A DNA stretch of 51,064 nt, from the NCBI RefSeq assembly GCF_022690765.1, contig NZ_JALCZA010000034.1, forward strand, positions 1 to 51,064, read 5' to 3'. Origin of the DNA: Anaeromyxobacter oryzisoli (GTDB lineage: Bacteria > Myxococcota > Myxococcia > Myxococcales > Anaeromyxobacteraceae). Shown one piece after another: positions 18,701-25,509 of this stretch. Position numbers and translations under genes: made by a program. Position 1 is the first letter of the stretch. Each line of letters starts with the position of its first letter. The notes under the pieces are model-generated. The model made no database searches, was not told where the DNA came from, and saw only the letters and a list, made by a program, of their open reading frames with translations.

Positions 18701-18906
18701 CACGCGACCTGGTTCTGCCCGGCGCGCTCCGGGACGACGAACACCTGGTCGAGGTCCCCCGCCGGCTTGCGCTCGACCTGGCGCGCCTCGAGGCGGCGCA
18801 TCGTGTCGATCGCCTCCCCGATGGAGGGCGGCCGGAGCTGGAAGCCCTGCGCCGCGCTCGCGAACGGGAGGAGGAGGACCCAGAGCGCGAACAGGTGTCT
18901 TCGCAT
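15772..18906 (-). CDS. secreted zinc peptidase, TolB-like propeller and outer-membrane barrel fusion
   Basis: This 1044-residue protein starts with a signal peptide (residues 1-19, ending ASAAQ). The peptidase-MA domain (about 90-290) contains HEMVH at 178-182 and a downstream EGIAEYY, the two halves of a gluzincin zinc site. Residues about 320-640 hold TolB/WD40-like blades (YPAFSPDATQLAF, APTIDRHPHPQ, SPKGRGVFAS). The last 350 residues or so resemble an Omp85/BamA-type barrel (SVWGSFTYTQALVLF, VIGSYRHPIDRF-like strands) and end in YFFF, a barrel-insertion signature. The protein is likely anchored in the outer membrane with the peptidase and propeller on one side. Family members occur in myxobacteria and other phyla without firm function. 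Confidence 0.85.
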   Translation of the reverse strand: MRRHLFALWVLLLPFASAAQGFQLRPPSIGEAIDTMRRLEARQVERKPAGDLDQVFVVPERAGQNQVAWYEFDWSFVDAPPPGGGKGGIRLYFYRSEAAQARKALPAIESAYARLVEAFHYNPTKRIPYILYATQREFQTQNVFQVTESVLGVTSPQDLKMTVPYFGDHSRFIEVSTHEMVHQFTIQKLLDQAGAEDVASPIDLLPLWFIEGIAEYYSKGGIDVETDLYLRDLVWNPDPQRHYEIVPFAEDRLRGYIPTYKLGQARVAFIAEEYGHEKIQGFLENAYLLGDGGSGGGSPRSFNALVRRVLNEPVEQVDARWRAWLKRRYYPEYMRARQDLPNLREIRRLPSEPESFGASPDGTLLLLRGIDRERGRARLYLLDTRNPSAAVEIASDNVPGVESLHPIDYAVTAVAEGVLAFSAQSGIGDRLYVQRFQHRYQEGRKPRFRLEERRPIDVRPPDGGAFVQIAYPAFSPDATQLAFVGVAGDGQQDIYVVPVTGGAARRLTRDGYAERDLAWGRDGIYCASDATDHGRTNLFRVDPATGAIVRLTTAPTIDRHPHPQADGSVLYSSDAGGKPDLWLLKDGKAQQVTDFATGLVNPNPSPKGRGVFASTFYGGFFKLVEVPKVAWLEGQATPIVPPAGDVLPIPQDDFPASPKPYEALSARNWRPEAGFVYGGGAGSSVAGRAAILFADLLRDHILFVDLSVWGSFTYTQALVLFENRSRRNGWALGGYHFVQEQLDRLDPNLAYYQRDFGVVGSYRHPIDRFRRVELELTLGAIQRYCLTDFTGDVFISCAGVSNTSPAYGTPDVASGRWREQNGGLNFTTNPVVRFGYDSIRFDPYTGPLTGSSALLELGGGWLPERSAIHGFARTDLERYFQLIGRSNLSLRLAAATTFAPDERGRVWDRSWWLSSADNLRGFTPGDIAFLIGQHYYVANLELQFPLDALVHLLIFDYLEGVAAFDFGGVFNHFASRKDANGVVISNGAWESRTLTGVLGLNVLFGPILLRIHFGHPFRIGGVDTPALVNHDSWVTNVTLRYFFF

Positions 18907-19089
18907 GGGCGGGAAGGAGCATGTTCCCCGGACAGGGGATCGGCCGCCAGGATATCCGGCGCACGGCGGCCCTGCACCCTTTCATTCCGGCGGGATTGGG
19001 TACGAGGAGGGGAGCTTCGACCCCGGGGGCGAGGCGCTCCGACCCGCGTGGGAGCTTTCGCTCCGGCGAGGCCGCCGCTCCTCCCGCCC

Positions 19090-20316
19090 CTACCGCATCG
19101 CAAGCCGGAGGAGGTTCAGCGCCTCGTAGGCGGCCTGGCGCCGGATCCGCTCGCGATCGCCGCGGTAGAGCCGGGCGGCGTGGACCGTGCGGGCGGGGCC
19201 GGCGAGGGCGAGGTGGACGGTGCCGACCGGCTTCTCCGGCGTGCCGCCGTCCGGGCCGGCGATCCCGGTGATCCCGATCCCCCAGGTCGCGGCCCCGAGC
19301 CGGCGCGCGCCCTCGGCGAGCGCGCGCGCGACCGGCTCCGACACCGCCCCGTGCGTCGCGAGGACGTCCGCCGGGACGCCGAGGACGCGCTCCTTGATGC
19401 CGTTCGCGTAGGCCACCACGCCGAGATCGAGGGTCGCCGAGGCGCCCGGCACGCTCGTCACGAGCGCGGCGAGGAGCCCGCCGGTGCAGCTCTCGGCGAG
19501 GGCGACGCGCTCGCCGCGGGCGCGGAGCCGCGCGACCACGACGTCGGGGAGCTCCTCCTTCCCCTCGCCCCAGACCGCGTCCCCGAAGATCGCCCGCACC
19601 GCGCCCTGGATCCGGTCCGCGCGGGCGGCGGCGCCCGGCCCGGGCACCGTCCACTTCACGTGGACCTCGGGCCAGTGGGCGCGGTAGCCCCAGCGCACGC
19701 CGGTGTTGGCGGGATCGTCCATCACGGGGCGCATCGCGTCGTCGGCGTGCGACTCCCCGATCCCGAAGAGCTTCAGGACGCGCGCGGCGGGGATCTCCCC
19801 GGCCCGCGCCGCGATCCGCGGCAGCAGCCACTCGTCGGCGAGCCCCTTGAACTCGAGCGGCACGCCGGGCAGGCACACCAGCTCGGCGCGGCCGATCCTC
19901 GCCGCGAACCCCGGCGCGGAGCCGAACCGGTTCGGGATCACCTCCGCGCCGCGGGGAAAGAGCGCCTGCTTGCGGTTGTTCGGGGTCAGGGTGCGCCCGA
20001 GCCTCTGGAAGCGCTCGGCGATGGCGACCAGCGAGGGCTCGTGGAGCTCGAGCGGGACGCCCAGCACCGCCGCGACGCACTCGCTCGTGAGGTCGTCCTC
20101 GGTGGGGCCCATCCCGCCGCTCATCACGACGAGGTCGGCGCGGGCGGTGGTCTCGCGGATCGCCGCCGCGAGGTCCGCCCGGTCGTCGCCGACGAGGGTC
20201 TTCCGGCGCACCATCACGCCGAGCTCCCAGAGCCGATCCATGAGCCAGGCCGAGTTGGTGTCCACGACCTGCCCGGTGAGCAGCTCGTCGCCCGTGGAGA
20301 GGAGCTCGACCTCCAT
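19090..20316 (-). CDS. cinA: CinA family competence/damage-inducible protein (NMN deamidase)
   Basis: The product has 408 residues. The N-terminal MoaB/MoCF-like domain (about 1-170) includes MEVELLSTGDELLTGQ and the MSGGMGPTEDDLT motif. The C-terminal PncC-like domain (about 245-408) has the deamidase signature LAESCTGGLLA and GITGIAGPDGGTPEKPVG. CinA proteins recycle pyridine nucleotides (NMN deamidation, ADP-ribose pyrophosphatase activity in some). The ATG overlaps the pgpA stop by one base (TGATG at 20314-20318), so it is translationally coupled. A frame extension through pgpA is a shadow. Confidence 0.94.
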   Translation of the reverse strand: MEVELLSTGDELLTGQVVDTNSAWLMDRLWELGVMVRRKTLVGDDRADLAAAIRETTARADLVVMSGGMGPTEDDLTSECVAAVLGVPLELHEPSLVAIAERFQRLGRTLTPNNRKQALFPRGAEVIPNRFGSAPGFAARIGRAELVCLPGVPLEFKGLADEWLLPRIAARAGEIPAARVLKLFGIGESHADDAMRPVMDDPANTGVRWGYRAHWPEVHVKWTVPGPGAAARADRIQGAVRAIFGDAVWGEGKEELPDVVVARLRARGERVALAESCTGGLLAALVTSVPGASATLDLGVVAYANGIKERVLGVPADVLATHGAVSEPVARALAEGARRLGAATWGIGITGIAGPDGGTPEKPVGTVHLALAGPARTVHAARLYRGDRERIRRQAAYEALNLLRLAMR

Positions 20317-20921
20317 CACCGCGCCACCCCCTCGCACCACCAGTGCCCCGGGCACCCGGCGAGGAGCCGCAGCGCGAGCGCGAGCCCCTGGAGCGCACCC
20401 CAGGCGAACACGCCGGCGACCACGTCGTCCATCACCACCCCGAAGCCGTTCTTCACCCGATCGAACGCCGACGCGGGCCAGGGCTTCGTCACGTCGAACA
20501 GCCGGAACAGGAAGAAGCCGGCGACGGCGGCGGGCCAGGAGAACGGCACGAAGGCCATCGTCACGAGGTACCCGACCACCTCGTCGATCACGATGGGCGA
20601 CGCGTCGGCGACCCCCCAGTACCGGCCGGCGCGCTGCGCGGCGAGCACGCCGAGCGCCGCCAGGGCGACGGTGAAGGCCACGGCGGCGCCGGGGTGCACC
20701 CAGCGGTCGAGGGCCCAGTAGAGCGGGATCGCGCCGAGCGTCCCGACCGTGCCGGGCGCCACGGGGGCGTAGCCGCACGGCCCCCAGGCGGCGAGGAGGA
20801 CCCACGCGTCGGGCGGCGTCCGCGGACGAGGGCCGGCGCGCCGGCCGCGCGCGCGGAGCCGGGCGAGGAGGGGCGGCACGGACTGCTCGGGCGGGTCGAT
20901 CGGGGCGGGCGCGGGGCTCAC
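20316..20921 (-). CDS. pgpA: phosphatidylglycerophosphatase A
   Basis: PgpA dephosphorylates phosphatidylglycerophosphate to phosphatidylglycerol at the inner membrane. The 201-residue protein shows the family motifs: APGTVGTLGAIPLY at about 55-68, the acidic IDEVVGYL, and FRLFDVTKPWP followed by GVVMDDVVAGV. Three or four hydrophobic segments span the membrane. The N-terminus has about 35 extra Pro/Arg-rich residues before the conserved part, so the true start may be slightly later. It begins 3 bases after pssA ends and runs into cinA, giving a phospholipid-synthesis operon pssA-pgpA with cinA attached. Confidence 0.92.
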   Translation of the reverse strand: MSPAPAPIDPPEQSVPPLLARLRARGRRAGPRPRTPPDAWVLLAAWGPCGYAPVAPGTVGTLGAIPLYWALDRWVHPGAAVAFTVALAALGVLAAQRAGRYWGVADASPIVIDEVVGYLVTMAFVPFSWPAAVAGFFLFRLFDVTKPWPASAFDRVKNGFGVVMDDVVAGVFAWGALQGLALALRLLAGCPGHWWCEGVAR

Positions 20922-20924
20922 GCC

Positions 20925-21782
20925 TCAGATGTACTCGTCCTGCTCCGCCTTGTCCCTCTCCTCATCCTCCGGCTCGGGCTCCAGCGCCTCGTCGGCGTCG
21001 AGCTCGGCGCGGACCGCCGGCGGCAGGCGGCCCCGGTCGGGCGCCGGACGGGCCTTCTGGAAGGCCGACTCCGCGAGCCCCATCGCGATGTAGGCGCCCA
21101 TGTAGACGACCAGCACGAACGACGCCCGGGTCGCGACGCCCACCGCGAGCCCCGCCGCGCAGAGGAGCGCGAAGACGGCGAGGCTCTTCGCCGAGAGGTG
21201 CAGGTCCTTGAACGTCCGGTAGCGGACGGTCGAGACCATGAGGAACGAGAGGAGGATCACCACCGCCAGCACCGGCGCGCGGGTGGCGGCGTCGGTCACC
21301 GCCCCGAACTCCTTGTAGTGGGCGATGACGAGCGCGGTGATGGCGCCGGCCGCGAGCGGGATGGGCAGGCCGACGAAGAAGCGGGACGAACCCTTGTCCC
21401 CGCGCGCCGCGAGGACGTTGAAGCGGGCGAGGCGGAGCGCGCCGCAGGCGGCGAAGCAGAAGGAGAAGAACAGCCCCACGAACCCGAGCGGGGCGAGCGC
21501 CCACTTGTAGACGAGGAGCGCCGGCGCGGCGCCGAACGAGATGACGTCGGCGAGGCTGTCGAGCTGGACCCCGAAGTCGGACTGGGTCTTCGTCATCCGG
21601 GCGACGCGGCCGTCGAACGCGTCGAAGAACATGGCGAAGAAGATCGAGAGCGCCGCCTGGTAGAGCTGCCCGGGGGTGGCCTCGCCGGCGCAGAGGGTGA
21701 GCGCGTAGAAGCCGAGGAAGATCGAGCTGACCGTGAAAAGGTTCGGCAGCACGAACATCGCCTTGCGCAGGTTGATCTGCAT
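20925..21782 (-). CDS. pssA: CDP-diacylglycerol-serine O-phosphatidyltransferase
   Basis: This enzyme makes phosphatidylserine, the precursor of phosphatidylethanolamine. The 285-residue membrane protein carries the complete CDP-alcohol phosphotransferase signature D-x2-DG-x2-AR-x8-G-x3-D-x3-D (FDAFDGRVARM, then GVQLDSLADV) at about residues 54-77. Six to eight hydrophobic helices follow, and the tail is very acidic (EPEPEDEERDKAEQDEYI). ATG at 21782 is chosen because the family N-terminus (LRKAMFVLPNLFTVSS) begins right there. It is first in the pssA-pgpA-cinA operon. Confidence 0.94.
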   Translation of the reverse strand: MQINLRKAMFVLPNLFTVSSIFLGFYALTLCAGEATPGQLYQAALSIFFAMFFDAFDGRVARMTKTQSDFGVQLDSLADVISFGAAPALLVYKWALAPLGFVGLFFSFCFAACGALRLARFNVLAARGDKGSSRFFVGLPIPLAAGAITALVIAHYKEFGAVTDAATRAPVLAVVILLSFLMVSTVRYRTFKDLHLSAKSLAVFALLCAAGLAVGVATRASFVLVVYMGAYIAMGLAESAFQKARPAPDRGRLPPAVRAELDADEALEPEPEDEERDKAEQDEYI

Positions 21783-21934
21783 GAACGCGCGAGCCTCCCT
21801 CGGCGCCGGAGGCGGCGAGCCCCCGGCCGGCGTGACGGGCGCCGGGTGGACCGCCGGGCGGGCCGATCCACCTTGGACGATGCGCAGGCTGTCACGCGTC
21901 GGTGCGTTTGTCGAGGGCGGCGACCGCCGCCCGA

Positions 21935-23008
21935 TCAGCGGGCCGGACGGCACGGGGAGGCCACCTGCTCGCCCCGGCCGAGCTCCACCCTCGCACCCGC
22001 CCCGCAGTCCACCCACAGCACGGGATCGGTGCGCCACCGGTTGGCCCGGGCGACGGCCCTGGCGCCGCTCGCTGCCACGACGGAGGGGCCGGGGCCGGTG
22101 CAGACGTTCCCGACCAGCTCGGCCCTGGCGCCGTCCACGAGGACGAGGCAGCCCGCCTCTCCGCCCGACGCGTCCACCCCGCGGAGCGCGATCGATCCGC
22201 CGGACGCCTCCACCGCGGCCCCGCCGCAGCGCGCGAGCGCCGCCGCGTCGAGGGCCACGGTCCCGCGCCGCGCCTGGATGCAGTCCCCGAGGACCGCGTC
22301 CACCTCGACGCCGTGCGAGAGCTGCACCTCGCGGGCGCCCGCCACGTCCACCGCGAACCCGCGCAGCACCCCGGTGCCGGTCACGGCGACGCCGGACGGC
22401 CCGGGGCTGCGGATCGCCACGTCGTCGAGGACCGCCTCGCCTCCCGAGACGGTGACGCCCGCCTCGGAGGAGGGGCCCGTCACGTCGAACCGCCGGAGCG
22501 TCAGCGCGCCGGAGAGGAGGGCGATCCCGGCGCGGCCCCCACGGGCGGTGCCTCCCGCGAGGTTTACCCGCGCGTCGCGGGCGAGGAGGCCGTAGCCGCC
22601 GAGGAGGTCCAACCCCCGGCCTTCCAGCGCCGCGCCTTGCACGTAGGCCGCCACCGCGCCGCCGGCGAGGACCACCTCGTCGAGCGACGCGCGCCCCCCG
22701 AGCACCTTGAGCGCGGTGCGCGCGGGGCCGGCGCGGAGCGCGAGCCCGGCGAGCGCGACGTCGCCGCCCTCGACCACCAGCCCGTCCTCGCCCTCCGGGG
22801 CGATCACCTCCGTACGTCCGACGCCGGCGCCCTCGATCCGGAGGGGCCCGCGCCGGCGGCCGAGGGAGACCCGGTGCACGCCCGGGCCGAGGCGGATCAC
22901 GTCGCCGCCCCGCGCCGAGGCGAGCGCCGCGGACACGTCGCCCCCCGCGGGGACGTCCAGCACCGCGGTCAACACGAGCGGCAGCGCCGCCGCGAGGAAG
23001 CCCGTCAT
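21935..23008 (-). CDS. secreted right-handed beta-helix protein
   Basis: The start at 23008 has GGAGAG six bases upstream on the minus strand; it gives 357 residues with an N-terminal hydrophobic leader (residues 2-16). The rest is made of short repeating turns rich in Gly, Val, Asp and Ala (for example GDVIRLGPGVHRV, DGLVVEGGDVALAGL, GVTVSGGEAVLDDV), the pattern of a parallel beta-helix of the pectate-lyase/periplasmic copper-binding (NosD-like) group. Two Cys pairs near the C-terminus (AGCLVLV with NVCTGP, and WVDCGAG with ASPCRP) may be disulphides. No catalytic signature is evident. It sits 152 bases upstream of pssA and may be a separate unit. Confidence 0.75.
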   Translation of the reverse strand: MTGFLAAALPLVLTAVLDVPAGGDVSAALASARGGDVIRLGPGVHRVSLGRRRGPLRIEGAGVGRTEVIAPEGEDGLVVEGGDVALAGLALRAGPARTALKVLGGRASLDEVVLAGGAVAAYVQGAALEGRGLDLLGGYGLLARDARVNLAGGTARGGRAGIALLSGALTLRRFDVTGPSSEAGVTVSGGEAVLDDVAIRSPGPSGVAVTGTGVLRGFAVDVAGAREVQLSHGVEVDAVLGDCIQARRGTVALDAAALARCGGAAVEASGGSIALRGVDASGGEAGCLVLVDGARAELVGNVCTGPGPSVVAASGARAVARANRWRTDPVLWVDCGAGARVELGRGEQVASPCRPAR

Positions 23009-23186
23009 CGTTCGCTCTCCGGAGGTGCCGGTCCGCCCCGAGGTGACGGCGGACCGGGTGCCGTGCAGCTTGCCACGCGCCCCGCTCGAACGCGACCCGC
23101 CGATCGGCTGCGCGCCCTCACTTGGATGCACGTTCGCCGCCGCTGAAGCCCGTGGCCTGCGAAGCCAGCGCCCTGCGCCGCTCCGT

Positions 23187-23232
23187 TCGCCCTGAGCGTA
23201 GGCGCGCGCAGCGCGCCGGAGTCGAAGGGCGA
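23187..23232. repeat. REP-like hairpin element (short version)
   Basis: TCGCCCTGAGCGTAGG (from 23187) and CCGGAGTCGAAGGGCGA (to 23232) flank an inner stem GGCGCGC (23201-23207)/GCGCGCC (23211-23217). Edges are the same as in the element at 14697. It lies in the divergent space between the beta-helix gene and nth. Confidence 0.75.
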
Positions 23233-23286
23233 GGGTATCGCCATCGCTCCTCCGCGCGGCGGCGGTGCGATAGCATCGCGTTCGCC

Positions 23287-23970
23287 ATGCCCGCCCGATC
23301 GCGTACGAGGCGCGCGCCCACCGCCCGGTCGAGGGCCCGGTCCGTGGAGATCGTGGACCGGCTCGAGCGCGCGATGCCGGACGTGAAGATCGCCCTCGAG
23401 TTCCAGGACGATCTCCAGCTCCTCGTCTCGGTGATCCTCTCCGCCCAGTCCACCGACGTGGGCGTGAACCGGGCCACGCCCGCGCTCTTCGGCCGCTACC
23501 CGGACGCCGCCGCCTACGCGGCCGCCCGTCCGGAGGACCTCTGGCCGTACATCCGGAGCCTGGGCCTGTACCGGAACAAGGCGAAGGCGATCGTCGCGGC
23601 GGCCCGCGCCATCGCCGAGGAGCACGGCGGGCGCGTGCCGCGCACGCGGGAGGCGCTCGAGGCGCTGCCCGGGGTCGGGCCCAAGACCGCCGGGGTCGTG
23701 CTGGTGCACCTCGGGGCGGGGCACGCGTTCCCCGTGGACACGCACGTCGGGCGCGTCGCGCGCCGCCTGGGGCTCACGCGCGAGGAGGATCCGGACCGGG
23801 TCGAGCGGGATCTCGAGGCGCTCGTCCCCGAGGAGCGGTGGGCGAAGGCGCACCAGCTTTTCGTCTGGCACGGGCGGAGGACGTGCATCGCCCGGGCGCC
23901 GGCGTGCTCGCGCTGCGCCGTCGAGGCGCTCTGCCCGAAGCGCGGGGTGCCGCCGAGCCTGCGGCGGTGA
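23287..23970 (+). CDS. nth: endonuclease III (base-excision DNA glycosylase/AP lyase)
   Basis: Nth removes oxidised pyrimidines and nicks at abasic sites. ATG at 23287 gives 227 residues, a normal size, after which the conserved core begins (LLVSVILSAQSTDVGVN). The helix-hairpin-helix LPGVGPKTAG carries the catalytic Lys, VDTHVGRVARRL carries the catalytic Asp, and the C-terminal iron-sulphur cluster ligands fit C-x6-C-x2-C-x5-C (CIARAPACSRCAVEALC). An extension 55 codons upstream passes through the REP-like element and is rejected. It is followed 70 bases later by rnpB. Confidence 0.95.
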   Translation: MPARSRTRRAPTARSRARSVEIVDRLERAMPDVKIALEFQDDLQLLVSVILSAQSTDVGVNRATPALFGRYPDAAAYAAARPEDLWPYIRSLGLYRNKAKAIVAAARAIAEEHGGRVPRTREALEALPGVGPKTAGVVLVHLGAGHAFPVDTHVGRVARRLGLTREEDPDRVERDLEALVPEERWAKAHQLFVWHGRRTCIARAPACSRCAVEALCPKRGVPPSLRR

Positions 23971-24002
23971 GGGGGGCCGGCCGCCCCGCGTGCGACCTCC
24001 CG

Positions 24003-24031
24003 TTGCCGCCCCCGTCGCCGCGTGCTACATC
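24003..24031 (+). promoter_or_regulatory. rnpB promoter
   Basis: TTGCCG (24003-24008), 17-base spacer, TACATC (24026-24031) with an extended -10 TG at 24023-24024. The predicted start, about ten bases downstream, falls at the first base of the RNase P RNA P1 helix (24041), which supports the site. Confidence 0.6.
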
Positions 24032-24040
24032 CCGCTCGCC

Positions 24041-24442
24041 GGAGCCGTCCGGGCGAACGCGTCGGCCTTGCTTGCACGGGGGCCGCCGAGGAAAGTCCGG
24101 GCACCACAGGGCAGGGTGCCGGTCAACGACCGGTCGGGGCGACCCGCAGGACAGTGCCACAGAGAACAGACCGCCGAACGGCATCGCGAGGTGCGCGTGG
24201 CAAGGGTGAAACGGTGCGGTAAGAGCGCACCGCGCGCCGGGTGACCGGCGCGGCACGGCAAACCCCACCTGGTGCAAGAGCAAATAGGGAGGCGTTCCGC
24301 CCGCGCGAGCGGTCGGAGGGATCGGCCCGGTCCAGGCCTCCGGGTATGGCTCGCTGGAGGCGCGCGGCAACGCGCGTCCGAGAGGAATGTTCGCCGCCGC
24401 GGGGCGACCCGCGGAACAGAACCCGGCTTACAGGGCGGCTCC
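24041..24442 (+). ncRNA. rnpB: RNase P RNA, bacterial class A
   Basis: The catalytic RNA that trims 5' leaders from precursor tRNAs. Conserved blocks appear in order: GAGGAAAGTCCGGGC (P3/P4 and CR-I area, from 24087), CAGGGCAGGGTGCCGGTCAACG, ACAGAGAACAGACCGCCG, AAGGGTGAAACGGTGCGGTAAGAGCGC, GCAAACCCCACCTGG, AGAGCAAATAGGG and the 3' CAGAACCCGGCTTACAG (universal). P1 pairs GGAGCCGTCC (24041-24050) with GGGCGGCTCC (24433-24442), which sets both ends at about 402 nucleotides. Several false ORFs cross it on both strands. Confidence 0.95.
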
Positions 24443-24471
24443 GGCATTCTTCTCTCCCAATGGAATCCGTT

Positions 24472-24501
24472 CCCTGTCCCCCACCGGGGGAGAGGGCAGG
24501 G
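24472..24501 (+). terminator. GC-rich stem-loop after rnpB
   Basis: CCCTG-T-CCCCC (24472-24482) pairs with GGGGG (24486-24490) and CAGGG (24497-24501), leaving an AGAGG bulge. It lies 30 bases past the mature rnpB end, with no T-run. Its motif GGGGGAGAGGGCAGGGTGA resembles extragenic repeats seen in many high-GC genomes. Confidence 0.4.
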
Positions 24502-24718
24502 TGAAGGGCGGCCAGGATCGCTCCATCCCGGTCGTCGGGAGCCTCTCACCGCGGTGCTCGCCGGACCGTCACCGAAGCGGCTGCGGTTCCGCACGTCCGC
24601 CCCCCGCTGGGTCAGAGATCCTGCGACGTCTTCAACTCCGGTGCTGGCTTCGACGGAGTCGCGCGCGCCCGTCGAGGTCCCGCGGTCCGATCCGGCGATG
24701 TGCACCCAGGCACCGGAC
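24502..24718. other. non-coding stretch between rnpB and toxin-antitoxin pair
   Basis: No start-plus-SD combination or protein-like frame is convincing here. It has a lower GC and a more mixed composition than the surrounding core genes, suggesting the left edge of accessory DNA. Confidence 0.4.
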
Positions 24719-24747
24719 TTGCGGGGCCGATCCGCGCCAGTTATACA
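24719..24747 (+). promoter_or_regulatory. promoter of the AbrB/Doc pair
   Basis: TTGCGG (24719-24724), 17-base spacer, TATACA (24742-24747). The -10 is close to consensus and rare in such GC-rich DNA. It is 23 bases before the antitoxin ATG, and the SD-like GGAGG is at 24759-24763. Confidence 0.5.
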
Positions 24748-24758
24748 GCCGTAATAAC
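24740..24758. promoter_or_regulatory. palindromic operator over antitoxin promoter
   Basis: GTTATAC-AGCC-GTAATAAC is an almost perfect palindrome (one extra base) that covers the -10 and the predicted start site. Antitoxins with a swapped-hairpin AbrB fold normally bind such sites to repress their own operon. Confidence 0.45.
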
Positions 24759-24769
24759 GGAGGCGCGCC

Positions 24770-24994
24770 ATGCGGAAGAAGCTCACGGCCATCGGCAACA
24801 GCCTCGGCATCGTCATCGAGAAGCCCATCCTGGAGCTGCTCGACATCGATCGGGACACCGAGCTCGACATGAAGACCGACGGCGACAAGCTCGTCCTCGT
24901 GCCGATCCGGAAGGGGAAGCGCGAGCGGGTGAAGGCCGCGTTGGCCCGCGCCATGACCGCCCACGACGAGAGCCTCCGCAAGCTCGCGAAGTGA
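24770..24994 (+). CDS. AbrB/MazE-family antitoxin
   Basis: A 74-residue protein. Residues 1-46 match the swapped-hairpin DNA-binding domain (RKKLTAIGNSLGIVIEKPILELL then DTELDMKTDGDKLVLVPI), and the Lys/Arg-rich helical C-terminus (residues 48-74) is the usual toxin-binding arm. The stop overlaps the toxin ATG by one base (TGATG at 24992-24996), so the two are coupled. It should neutralise the Doc-type toxin and repress the operon through the palindrome at 24740. Confidence 0.88.
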   Translation: MRKKLTAIGNSLGIVIEKPILELLDIDRDTELDMKTDGDKLVLVPIRKGKRERVKAALARAMTAHDESLRKLAK

Positions 24995-25385
24995 TGGACC
25001 CGGAGTTCCTCGACCTCGCGGACGTGCTCCTCATCCACGAGGGCCAGTTGGCGCGCTACGGCGGCTCGGCTGGGCTCCGCGATCAGGGACTCCTCGATTC
25101 CGCCATCGCGACGCCGCGAGCCACCTTCGGCGGCACGTTCGTTCACGAGAGCCTCTTCGCGATGGCGGCCGCCTATGCCTTCCACATCGCGGAGAACCAG
25201 CCCTTCGTCGACGGGAACAAGCGGACCGGCGTGTTGGCCGCCGTCGTCTTCCTGGAGCTGAACGGGTTCATCGTCGAGGAGCCGCCCTCCGGCTTCTACG
25301 ACGCGAGATCGCCGTCGCCGAGCGCCGGCTGGCGAAGGAGGGGCTCGCCGAGTTGCTTCGCAAGTGGTCGAAGCCGGCCTCGTAG
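24994..25385 (+). pseudogene. doc: Doc/Fic-family toxin, frameshifted near C-terminus
   Basis: Doc toxins inactivate EF-Tu by phosphorylation. The N-terminal 104 residues match the family (FLDLADVLLIHEGQLARYGGS, then FVDGNKRTG). After GFYDA (about base 25306) the reading frame becomes an Arg/Ser-rich tail running to 25476 (160 residues). Adding one base at 25306/25307 restores a family-like ending (IAVAERRLAKEGLAELLRK, then WSKPAS) and a stop at 25383-25385, giving 130 residues, the normal Doc length. In the active-site loop, the usual His before PF is Gln (NQPFVDGNKR). The toxin therefore looks impaired or the base is a sequencing error. Confidence 0.75.
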
Positions 25386-25509
25386 GAGGTGGGCGAGGCC
25401 GAGCGCACCCAGCGACGAGAGAAGCGAATGCGCCGTCTTCACGCCGAGTCGGCGGCACGGCCGGGTCGTCTCGTAGCGGCGGCAAGCGGGTCCTGAACTG
25501 GAGGGCGAG

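Noticed and set aside
14858-20398. One minus-strand frame of 1846 codons joining cinA shadow, peptidase shadow and the methyltransferase
   Set aside because: Only its last 278 codons are real (rlmA). The rest overlaps true genes in other frames.
16300-20721. A 1473-codon plus-strand frame over the peptidase/barrel, cinA and pgpA genes
   Set aside because: Low-complexity Arg/Ala/Val/Glu composition; the minus strand has conserved genes throughout.
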